From Prevotella intermedia ATCC 25611 = DSM 20706 (GTDB taxonomy: Bacteria; Bacteroidota; Bacteroidia; Bacteroidales; Bacteroidaceae), in the NCBI RefSeq assembly GCF_001953955.1, contig NZ_CP019301.1:202501-266500 (forward strand): a stretch of 64,000 nt of DNA, given 5' to 3'. Positions 1-7,922 of the stretch are shown in pieces (the stretch's first letter is position 1; the number at the start of each line of letters is the position of its first letter). The position numbers and the translations under genes were made by a program. The notes below the pieces were generated by a model, which did not search any database, was not told the DNA's origin, and saw nothing but the letters and a program-made list of their open reading frames with translations.

Positions 1-305
1 GGAGAGTTTTCCGCTGCAAAGGTATTGGGATTATCGGCTGGATTTTCAGTTGGGGAAACATCGGGGACAGACGGGGAAATGAAAGGTTTGCTCCTGCCCA
101 CCAAAATATGGCGGGCATTGTCAATCTGCTCTTGGGGAACGGAAGACTTTGGACGTTCGCCTTGCCCGTTTCCTTTCCGGTTCGGGTTGTTTTCCCCCGA
201 TTGGGTTGTAGAGTCTTAGAACAGCCTCCAGAGATATGCGATGCCGAGGGCTATCCATGCTATACCCAGCAAAAGCAATACGCCTAACAATAAATTGATT
301 ATCAT
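1..305 (-). pseudogene. Interrupted conjugation-module gene with 29-residue membrane peptide at its start
   Basis: An ATG at 305 overlaps the stop of the upstream DUF3408 gene (ATGA) and opens a 29-codon frame that is almost wholly one hydrophobic helix, ending WRLF, with a TAA at 216-218. The same frame then stays open for at least 72 codons to the window edge and encodes a hydrophilic Pro/Asn/Ser-rich stretch. The simplest reading is one transfer gene (membrane anchor plus soluble tail) broken by an in-frame stop; a separate 29-residue membrane peptide is the alternative. Its place directly after traB- and traA-like genes fits a CTnDOT-type tra operon, but I do not recognise the family. The gene is cut by the window edge. 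Confidence 0.45.
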
Positions 306-832
306 AAGTCTATGGTTTTATCGCGCCTGCGCTGTGAGGCGGTATGGTTCAACAAATCCTGATACGTTTTCAAATGGTCGAGAAGGATACTCTCTATATA
401 CCCCGTGATGGAAGCCTCCGACCTGATGTCGTTCAGCACATCACGCAGTATCTGGAGTATCTCGGTATGGATGCTGAAGCCCGACTTGTTGCGCCCGTTG
501 CGGACACCCGTCAGAAATCGCTGTTCGTATTCAGGAAAGTCCATTGCTGGGGAAGAATCCTTCGTTCTGGCATTTCTCTTTCTTTTCGAGGGCTGCGCTG
601 TTTTGGCATTGTTGCCATTAAACGAAGTTTCTTCCGGTATTTCCTCCTGTTCGTCAATTTTAGAAAGAGAGGCACTTGCATCTTCTTCCACAGAGTCTGA
701 ATCATCATCCAAATCTATGGGGTCGTCAAAGTCTGGTGTGTTCTCCTCTGTGCGCTTCTTGACACCAATGTCTGCCATCTCCTCCAATTTCGCTTGAAGC
801 AGCTTTTCACGTTGCTCTTTCAGTGATTTCAT
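302..832 (-). CDS. Conjugative transposon TraB-like protein (DUF3408)
   Basis: A 176-residue soluble protein. The first third is charged, with an acidic low-complexity stretch, then a basic RKRNART segment. The C-terminal part (about residues 100-170) resembles the DUF3408 domain found in the tra operons of Bacteroidales conjugative transposons. Its exact role is not established; position next to a ParA-like ATPase suggests a DNA-binding partner. The start at 832 overlaps the traA stop by 4 bp (ATGA) and its own stop overlaps the next start, as in a tightly coupled operon. The frame is intact, unlike its neighbours. Confidence 0.7.
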   Translation of the reverse strand: MKSLKEQREKLLQAKLEEMADIGVKKRTEENTPDFDDPIDLDDDSDSVEEDASASLSKIDEQEEIPEETSFNGNNAKTAQPSKRKRNARTKDSSPAMDFPEYEQRFLTGVRNGRNKSGFSIHTEILQILRDVLNDIRSEASITGYIESILLDHLKTYQDLLNHTASQRRRDKTIDL

Positions 833-1630
833 ACGCCGTTCTCAGTTTTCAGGTTGAGTTTCTCCATGACCTCCTTTACCCACTCATCCACTCCAGTCTG
901 AGGGCGGAGGGCCGGTGCAGGGGGTAGGTAGGAGCAGCGGAATACACCTTTGACACCCCCTTGTGCCAATTCCCTGCTGAAGCGGACGGAGTTGTAGATA
1001 CGGGTATCGAAAATCGGCAGTCCCTGTTCCTCAGCATTCTGACTGAACAGGTCGATGACCGTGGTACCGGCACTGCGGTTGATTTTGTTCCAGAGCAAGA
1101 AGAAATCTTGAATGCGTGAGCCCTCAAAGCCGATTCCCAAGTCCCTGATTATCTTGGCGTATGCAAAACTCGATGCCAGCGACTGTGGGTCGGCTTCTAT
1201 AGGTGAGATGATGTAGTCCATCGTAATGGACAAATCCATCATGGCACTGGTAAGGGCATGACCAGGAAAGTCAAAGATAATCAGTTGCGGTGCCGTCTTC
1301 ATTTTACGAAGGTATTTCATGACATCGGAAACGGTTCTTTCCAGCTTGCTTCTGACGATATGGTATGATTTCTTGCCGTAGCGAGACAGGCGTTCATGAA
1401 GCTCTTTGCTCATTTCGGGCGAGGACTCGATAAGGTCTCTGTCGCGTTCGCGGAGTTTGTAGAACGATTCCTGCGTACCGTCACAGTCCACGACGGCAAG
1501 AGAGATGTTCTTTTCGTAATATAGTATGGAAGCCAGCACTTCGGCAAGGCTGCTTTTACCCACTCCTCCTTTCTGTGAGGCGAAGCCCAGATAGATGGGA
1601 TTGTTTTTTTCTTTTCTTTTCCATATTCAT
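829..1630 (-). pseudogene. TraA-like ParA/MinD-family ATPase, frameshifted at the N-terminus
   Basis: This is a ParA-type ATPase of a conjugative transposon. The in-frame sequence upstream of 1563 reads PIYLGFASQKGGVGKSSLAE, a classical deviant Walker A, and later segments (VVDCDGTQ, LIIFDFPG) match Walker A' and Walker B positions. The only good start codons, ATGs at 1630 and 1624, are in a different frame: an A7 run (1604-1610 as T7 on the plus strand) has one base too many. Removing one A would give a start MNMEKKRKNNPIYLGFAS. As read, translation could begin only at a GTG inside the Walker motif, which would destroy ATP binding. The gene is therefore broken, or rescued by slippage. The rest of the frame is intact to the overlap with the DUF3408 gene. 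Confidence 0.6.
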
Positions 1631-2171
1631 AGTCGGTTGTTACTTATGTTATAAGTTAATGTATATCTTGACTGACAAGTCATGTCATATTTGTTGTTGA
1701 AACCATATTTTTGACTCGACCTAAAAGTCTGGTTTTGACCCAGCTCAAAAACATAAAACCATCCGCAGTTCAAACCTTTCTTGATTGAGATTTTTGAAGT
1801 TGAAATCATTATTTTGGACTCTTCATCCATATAGGTTTCAAGCTGTCTTTCAACTGAGTCTGGTTGCAAAATAACAAGGTTTTATCCTAAGTTTCAACGA
1901 CCTGTGAAGTACAGGGAAATGCAAGGTAAAAGAGTGAATATCATTGATAATGAGATATTTGAAAATCCGCTGTAACTTTGCAGGCGAGAATAATACATAG
2001 AGGTAATATCCCGAAGCAGACACCCCAAAAGGGTGGATACTTCAATCGTATCAACTCTTGATATTGGCAAGGTGTGTCTTTGTCCGACAAACTCCGTTTC
2101 TGCCGACAAAGACCCTTGCCCCGAAGGGGAGAGAATTACTCCAAAGTCGTAATTAGATAAGGATAAAAACA
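1631..2171. other. Divergent tra/mob leader, probable oriT region
   Basis: This 541-bp stretch lies between the minus-strand tra genes and the plus-strand mob genes, where CTnDOT-type elements keep oriT. It holds small inverted repeats (CACCC-CAAAA-GGGTG near 2019, CCCC-GAA-GGGG near 2119) and a Bacteroidetes -7 motif TAACTTTG at 1973-1980. Two short minus-strand frames here (1627-1869, 1894-2172) have no protein-like features. I cannot identify a nick site, so oriT is inferred from position only. Confidence 0.35.
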
Positions 2172-2551
2172 ATGAACGAAAAGATAGAACGATGGGACAG
2201 ATGGGATACCCGTCTTCCCAACCTCAAAGACCAGCAACGGGGGATTGATTTGTTTCATAAATCAGGTGCGGACACAAGTCGGATTTCGTGCGTGGACGTA
2301 TTCTTGGCGAGAGTTTCAAGGTGATTACGGTGGATAAATCCGCCGTGGACTACTATCGGAAACTCTCCGAACTAATTGTTCAAATTCATAAAATTGGCGT
2401 GCTGTACAACCAGACCGTGCGTGCCATTAACAGCTATCACAGCGTGAAGACCGCACAAATTCTGCTTGAAAAGTTGGAGAAATTGTCTGCTCAAATTATT
2501 ACGTTACAACAGAGAGCCATCCAGCTGACCGAACAATTTGATAACAGATAA
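2172..2551 (+). pseudogene. mobA: Mobilization protein MobA-like, frameshifted
   Basis: This gene encodes the small relaxosome accessory protein that normally precedes the relaxase in Bacteroidales mobilizable elements. The C-terminal 80 residues are typical: ITVDKSAVDYYRKL, an IGVLYNQ(T/V)VRAINS segment and a helical tail ending in LTEQFD. The 5' part (from ATG 2172) reads LFHKSGADT in one frame, while the natural continuation KSDFVRGRILGESF is in another. One missing A near 2275 would join them. The downstream frame could start only at GTG 2288, giving an N-terminally truncated protein of 87 residues. The stop lies 6 bp before mobB. Confidence 0.6.
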
Positions 2552-2557
2552 GCGAGT

Positions 2558-3826
2558 ATGATTGCCAAGATTTCAGCTACAGAAAATCTCGGAGGGGCGT
2601 TGGGCTACAATTTCAAAAAGGTGGAGCGTGACGAGATATCTGTTCTATGCGTAAATGAATTAAGGAAAGCCTTTGACGGTACTTACCGAATGGATAAGGT
2701 GCTTAGCGATATGCAGAAGGCTATTCCGGAGAAGTGTCGAACAAAAAAGACGGTGTTCCATTGCTCGCTCAATCCGCATCCGGACGAGAAACTCTCTGAT
2801 GAACTTCTTGTGCAGATTGCCAAGGAGTATATGGAGGCACTCGGCTACGGCAAGCAACCCTATATCGTGTTCAAGCATAACGACATCGCCCGTGAGCATA
2901 TACATATTGTGTCGCTTCGGGTGGATAGTAATAGAAGAAAAATCAATGACAAATTTGAGGGCAAAAGAAGTAAACTGATTACTGATGCCTTGGAATGGAA
3001 ATACAACCTGATTCCAAGTTCAAAGGTTGGTGAGAAAGCGGTAATAGAAACGCCCAAGATAGACCTCAGCAAAGGGAATATCAAGGAGCAGGTCTCAAGC
3101 GTTGTCCGCACGGTTCTGAAGCGTTATCGCTTCTGTTCCTTTGGGGAATTGAACGCTGTTCTTTCCGCATACAATCTTGCCGTGGAAGAAGTGAAGACGG
3201 AGTTTCGGGGGATGAAATACGACGGGCTTGTCTATGTCCCTACCAATGGAAAGGGTGATAAGGCAGGCACACCCATCCATGCCTCAGACATTGGCCGTGG
3301 TGTGGGCTATACTGCCGTGCAGAACAGGATGCAGAAATCAAGGCAAGCTATTAAGCCGCTAATACCCACCATAAGGAACAGGGTGTTACAGGTGATGTGT
3401 ACCTCTCCCCGGATAGCAGAAGAATTTCGGCAACGAATGGAGGAACAGGGCTTGCGTGCGGTAATGCGAAAGAACGAAAGCGGACGCATCTATGGCATTA
3501 CCTTCATTGATGATAAAGAGGGCATTGCTCTCAATGGCTCACGGTTGGGCAAGGGATACTCCGCAAATATATTCAACGTCTATTTCTCCAATCCAACGGA
3601 CAACCCGTTCTTGGACGAAACAAAGTATGGCAGTCCGTCTGTCCGTTTGGATCAATCTGCAACCGTTCACCCTTCGCAGCCAAATACGGAGGAAAGCGAC
3701 AACCTTGTCGATGAGCTTATCGAAGACATGGCAGATGGTTCATTCCTATCTACGGGCAACGATGATTGGAAGGAGGCGGCGTGGCAGCGTAAGCTCCGAA
3801 AACTAAGTAACGTGAGTTCGATATAA
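2558..3826 (+). CDS. mobB: MobB-type relaxase, C-terminus altered by a MITE
   Basis: Relaxase/mobilization nuclease of 422 residues. It starts MIAKIS, has the Bacteroidales MobB N-terminal half (about residues 1-170), and carries the metal-binding histidine motif in HNDIAREHIHIVSLRV near residue 110, the HUH-like site that holds the divalent metal during nicking of oriT. The remaining half is the less conserved tail. The last five residues (NVSSI) are encoded by an inserted element: without the 238-bp insertion the frame continues KVNTRRRKH and stops at 4082. The catalytic part is intact, so the protein may still nick DNA, but mobA and mobC are broken and transfer in cis is unlikely. Confidence 0.85.
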   Translation: MIAKISATENLGGALGYNFKKVERDEISVLCVNELRKAFDGTYRMDKVLSDMQKAIPEKCRTKKTVFHCSLNPHPDEKLSDELLVQIAKEYMEALGYGKQPYIVFKHNDIAREHIHIVSLRVDSNRRKINDKFEGKRSKLITDALEWKYNLIPSSKVGEKAVIETPKIDLSKGNIKEQVSSVVRTVLKRYRFCSFGELNAVLSAYNLAVEEVKTEFRGMKYDGLVYVPTNGKGDKAGTPIHASDIGRGVGYTAVQNRMQKSRQAIKPLIPTIRNRVLQVMCTSPRIAEEFRQRMEEQGLRAVMRKNESGRIYGITFIDDKEGIALNGSRLGKGYSANIFNVYFSNPTDNPFLDETKYGSPSVRLDQSATVHPSQPNTEESDNLVDELIEDMADGSFLSTGNDDWKEAAWQRKLRKLSNVSSI

Positions 3827-4047
3827 GAAATTTCTCCAATATATTATCTATAAGGCATTTAGAGATTTAATAAACCCAAAATAAAGAAATAATCTTATAA
3901 TTCGAGTATTTATTACCACTTAAAAGAGATGCAGTGAGGTATTTTATCTAATCAAGTCCATTTTAAGAAGAATAGACAATGACTTAATATACTTATAATC
4001 AAAAAGAAACGGAATATTTTCATTTAATTCTTATATCGAACTCACGT
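3810..4047. mobile_element. 238-bp MITE with IS982-like terminal inverted repeats
   Basis: Perfect 20-bp terminal inverted repeats (ACGTGAGTTCGATATAAGAA at 3810-3829; its reverse complement at 4028-4047) are flanked by the 6-bp direct repeat TAAGTA (3804-3809 and 4048-4053). The AT-rich interior has no reading frame of note. Removing the element and one TAAGTA copy restores a longer mobB. The terminal repeat matches the ends of the IS982-family element at 5986-6719 at 16 of 20 positions against its right end, so that transposase family is the likely mobilizer. A shorter, decayed relative lies at 23843. Confidence 0.85.
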
Positions 4048-4148
4048 TAAGTAAGGTAAATACTAGACGAAGAAAACATTAAATAAACGAGTATTTCCAA
4101 CTATCCTCCCTTCGGAGGGGTTGGGGAGGCTTCAAAATAATACGATTA

Positions 4149-5985
4149 TGGCACAAGAAGATGATTTAAGGGCATTAGGTAAAGTCATGGACTTTATGTG
4201 GGGTATATCGGTGATATTCCTCCTTTTCAACTGTTATTGGTTCTGTTACGAGGCTTTTCAGCAGTGGCACTTTACGTTTGGCATCATCAACAAGATACTG
4301 ATAAATTTCCAGCGAACGACGGGCTTGTTCTCGTCTGTCCTTTGGACAAAACTCTTTTGTGTGGTATTTCTTGCTTTGTCCTGTTTGGGAACAAAGGGCG
4401 TAAAGGAAGAGAAAATCACATAGCCAAAGATTTGGACGGTGCTTTTCTCCGGCTTCGTTTTTTCTTTCTCAACTGGTGGCTGCTGGCATTGCCCATTGGT
4501 AAGGTTGGGGCAGCTACGCTCTATATCTTCACACTGTCTGTGGGTTATATCTGTCTGCTGATGGGTGGCGTATGGATGAGCCGTTTACTGAAAAACAATC
4601 TGATGGACGATGTTTTCAATACTGAGAATGAGAGTTTTATGCAGGAAACACGGTTGATGGAAAATGAATACTCGGTAAACCTTCCTACACGCTTCTACTA
4701 TAAGAAGAAGTGGAACAAAGGTTGGATTAACGTGGTCAATCCATTCCGTGCTTCGATGGTGCTGGGTACTCTGGGATCGGGCAAGTCATATGCCATCGTG
4801 AACAACTATATCAAGCAACAAATAGAGAAAGGCTTTGCCATGTATATCTACGACTACAAGTTTCCCGACCTTTCCGAGATTGCTTACAATCACCTGCTTC
4901 ATCACTTGGATGCCTACAAGGTGAAGCCACAGTTCTATGTAATCAACTTCGATGATCCGAGAAAGTCACATCGCTGCAATCCCATCAATCCAGCCTTTAT
5001 GACAGACATATCGGATGCCTATGAAAGTGCCTACACCATTATGCTCAACCTCAACAGCTCGTGGATACAGAAACAGGGAGATTTCTTTGTTGAGTCACCG
5101 ATTATCCTATTGGCAGCTATTATATGGTTTCTGAAAATCTATGAGAACGGGAAGTATTGCACCTTTCCTCATGCCATCGAATTTCTCAACCGTCCCTACG
5201 CACAGATCTTCCCGATACTCACTTCCTACGATGAACTTGCCAACTACCTTTCGCCCTTTATGGATCCTTGGGAGGGCGGAGCGCAAGAACAGTTACAAGG
5301 ACAGATGGCCAGTGCCAAGATACCGCTGTCCCGTATGATAAGCCCTGCTCTCTATTGGGTGATGACGGGCGATGATTTCTCGCTCGACATCAACAATCCC
5401 AATGAGCCGAAGGTGTTGGTTGTATGTAACAATCCCGACCGTAAGAATATCTATTCGGCGGCTCTCGGACTTTACAACAGCCGTATCGTGAAGCTCATCA
5501 ACAAGAAGAAGCAACTTAAAAGCTCGGTGATTATCGACGAGTTGCCAACGATTTACTTCCGTGGATTGGATAACCTTATCGTTACCGCTCGAAGCAACAA
5601 GGTTGCGGTATGCTTGGGCTTTCAAGATTTTAGCCAATTAACTAGGGACTATGGGGACAAGGAGAGCAAAGTGATACAGAACACGGTGGGTAATGTGTTC
5701 TCTGGGCAGGTGGTTGGAGAAACTGCCAAAACACTCTCTGAACGTTTTGGCAAAGTGCTCCAGCAGCGGCAGTCTATGACTATCAACCGCAATGACAAGT
5801 CCACCTCTATCTCCACACAGATGGACAGCCTTATCCCGGCTTCCAAAATCAGCAACTTCACACAAGGTATGTTTTTGGGTGCGGTGTCCGATAACTTTGA
5901 TGAGCGTATCGACCAAAAGATTTTCCATGCGGAGATTGTAGTGGATAGTGCCAAGGTTTCGGCAGAAATGAAAGATTATCACTCT
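4149..5985 (+). pseudogene. mobC: MobC/TraG-type coupling protein, broken in three places
   Basis: Type IV coupling protein (VirD4/TraG family) that would bring the relaxosome to the transfer channel. The start MAQEDDLRALGKVMDF is followed by N-terminal membrane helices, then a Walker A in VLGTLGSGKSYA and a Walker B region VIIDELPT. Three lesions are visible. TGG has become TAG at 4421-4423 (KEEKIT-stop-PKIW). A T run at 4458-4463 is one base short, moving the rest into another frame. The 3' end is cut at 5985 by an IS982-family element just after EMKDYHS. An ATG in the downstream frame could still give most of the ATPase domain without the proper membrane anchor. Confidence 0.75.
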
Positions 5986-6719
5986 ACGCCAGTTCGGGAT
6001 AAGTTTATTATACAAATAGTTCTAACTGCCTTGATTTTTCTACATATACCGACCACACTCTCCTGTCCCTGTCATCTACGTTTGCCCCTGTAAGACAGAA
6101 CGTTATCACTTCGCCGGAATCATTGCAGAGCAGATGCAGCTTGAATCCATGACACCAGCCCATTGTACCCTTGCCGTTCTTGGCAAGGCCAGCAAAGACC
6201 TTATTGAAATTCCGTCTTACATTGTGACATACAGGAATCATCGTGCTGTCAACGAACGTTATGCCTGTACACCTGCCGAAGGCATGGAGCTTCATGAACA
6301 GCATCATCTTGAGGAACACACGGGGCATGAGTTCCACAAAACGGTTATAGGAGATGGCAGCGCAGGGAATTCATGCCTGAGCCAGCCACGGATACAGTTC
6401 TGATAATACTCCTTGAAATTACGATATGTACCGAAATGATAGCACACAAGGATTGTCATGATTTCACTCTCAGAAAGCCTTCCCTTACGATTCCTGCAAC
6501 GTTTTCCGTTGCTGTTATAAGATGGTAAACATAGGTTTTTACTCAGTTCAACATTCAAATTCTTGTCAAACTCATCAATAATACAGAGTATTTCCGTAAC
6601 TTTGTCTTTGGTAATCATCGCTTGGCTGTTTTGTAAGTTATTGATTTACAACTATAAAGTTACAAAAAACTAACGAGATTACTAACTTTTAAAAGGACTT
6701 TCTTAACCCGAACTCGCGT
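5986..6719 (-). mobile_element. Shortened IS982-family insertion sequence
   Basis: Imperfect terminal inverted repeats ACGCCAGTTCGGGATAAG (5986-6003) and, inverted, ACGCGAGTTCGGGTTAAG (6702-6719) bound 734 bp, shorter than the roughly 1 kb usual for IS982 elements. The single transposase gene is broken and lacks its C-terminal part. No target duplication is visible: the left flank is mobC and the right flank is the middle of an ISL3 transposase, so the junction arose by deletion or recombination between elements rather than by a simple insertion. Confidence 0.75.
6008..6618 (-). pseudogene. IS982-family transposase, frameshifted and truncated
   Basis: The N-terminal part starts at 6618 (MITKDKVTEI) and contains the usual LSESEIMTILVCYHFG segment. 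A frameshift near 6355 separates it from the catalytic part, which reads YNRFVELMPRVF, FVDSTMIPVCHN with the first catalytic Asp, and GWCHGFKLHLLCN. Reading stops soon after TGANVDDRD, so the second Asp and the Glu of the DDE triad region are missing. It cannot make an active enzyme by itself. Confidence 0.8.
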
Positions 6720-6720
6720 A

Positions 6721-7398
6721 GTATATGTAGGCAATGGGAGGTCAAAGGAGGCCTTGGCAAAATTCTGGAGGAGAGTAAAGAGATTGAAAGTAAAGATAGA
6801 AGTTGTAAGCTCAGACCTCTCCGCCGCATTCATTTCCTCAGTAGGGCAAAATGCTCCCGACGCGATACATGTATATGATAGGTTCCATATCGTACAGCTC
6901 GTAGCTCAAGTGATGGACAAGACCAGACGCTCCGTATATAAGCAAACCACTGATATGGAACAGAGGAAGGTCATAAAAGGTAATAGATGGATACTGCTGA
7001 GGAAGGATCCTGAAAAATCAGACAAGAAGTATAAGAAGAGACTGGATAATATATTAGAAACAAACAAACCCTTGGCCACTGCATATTACCTGTACGAGGA
7101 CATAGATCAGATATGGATGCAGAAAAACAAGGAAGAGGCTCTGAGACAATTAGAGTATTGGTGCAGACAGGCACAAGAGAGTAAGCTCTATTATTTCAAG
7201 AAGGCTGCGGCTTCACTCATGGCCAGAAGAACTGGAATATCAGCATGGTATGATTACCAAATATCCAATGCAAGAGTCGAAGGAATAAACAATAAGATAA
7301 AAATGATAAAGAGAAAGGCATATGGATTTAGAGATGAGAAATACTTCGAGTTAATCTTGCTCGGATTATATGATGAAACCAACGCAATTATGCGATGA
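6721..7398 (+). pseudogene. ISL3-family transposase, C-terminal two-thirds
   Basis: The frame is open from the junction with the IS982 element (VYVGNGRSKEALAKFWRR) to the stop at 7398. It shows the ISL3 pattern: a DxSxAF block (SSDLSAAF), the YDRFHIV(Q)L motif, a long helical linker, and the C-terminal SNARVEGINNKIK(M)IKRKAYGFRD motif. The N-terminal zinc-finger region and any start codon are gone, so it is a remnant. The right end of the element lies within a few bases of the stop, against a partial copy of the intergenic repeat, which suggests the ISL3 once inserted into that repeat. Confidence 0.8.
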
Positions 7399-7400
7399 AC

Positions 7401-7458
7401 CCGCTTTCGCAGTGCCAAATCGAAATTACCGTTTTTCGTCAGAATTATCTTTACAAAA
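7401..7458 (+). repeat. Partial copy of the 190-bp intergenic repeat (3' 58 bp)
   Basis: This matches the last 58 bp of the full repeats, from CCGCTTTCGC through the AATTATCTTTACAAAA end. The missing left part is replaced by the ISL3 end. See the copy at 11838 for the full structure. Confidence 0.8.
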
Positions 7459-7708
7459 CCATAAAGAAAGTTGCCACCATAGACAATGCTTTTCTTGTGT
7501 TTTCATCTACCTTGCAAGAACACCATATTTTCGTTATACTTCCAAACATTCTGCTATATTTTTCGGTTTCAGTTGTACGCTTCCGATACCATAAAAGAAA
7601 CTTATAAGGAAGCGAGCATTTCTCTTTAGTTTTTCAGAAGCATAGAGTTGGCAAAACAAAAATACTCCAATCGAACGATAAGAAGAAAGTTTTTTCAGCG
7701 TATTTCTG

Positions 7709-7739
7709 TTTGTGCTATCCAGAAAAAACATTACCTTTG
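7709..7739 (+). promoter_or_regulatory. Bacteroidetes-type promoter of mcrBC
   Basis: TTTG at 7709-7712, a 19-bp spacer and TACCTTTG at 7732-7739 match the -33/-7 consensus exactly. Transcription would begin near 7746, leaving a leader of about 175 nt before mcrB. The 7459-7708 stretch before it holds no gene I can support. Confidence 0.7.
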
Positions 7740-7922
7740 TGAAACAAAAAAGCAGAACCTTAAATCTATTTGGTTTATGAACAGCTGATTAACTATATTT
7801 GATATTATACTCGCAACACTAAAAGGTTGAGGGTATCTGCTATATTTGAACTGGCGATGTTTATATAACATCGCAAATAACAGGGATATTTTAAACGCAA
7901 AATTAAAACAATTGGTAACAGT

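Noticed and set aside
1627..2172. Two minus-strand frames of 80 and 92 codons in the tra/mob gap
   Set aside because: No homologous features, no ribosome site, and the region is better explained as a leader/oriT; kept as non-coding.
7576..7617. CGCTTCC...GGAAGCG hairpin before mcrB as a terminator
   Set aside because: Seven-bp stem with a loop of more than 20 nt and no T run; too weak to call.
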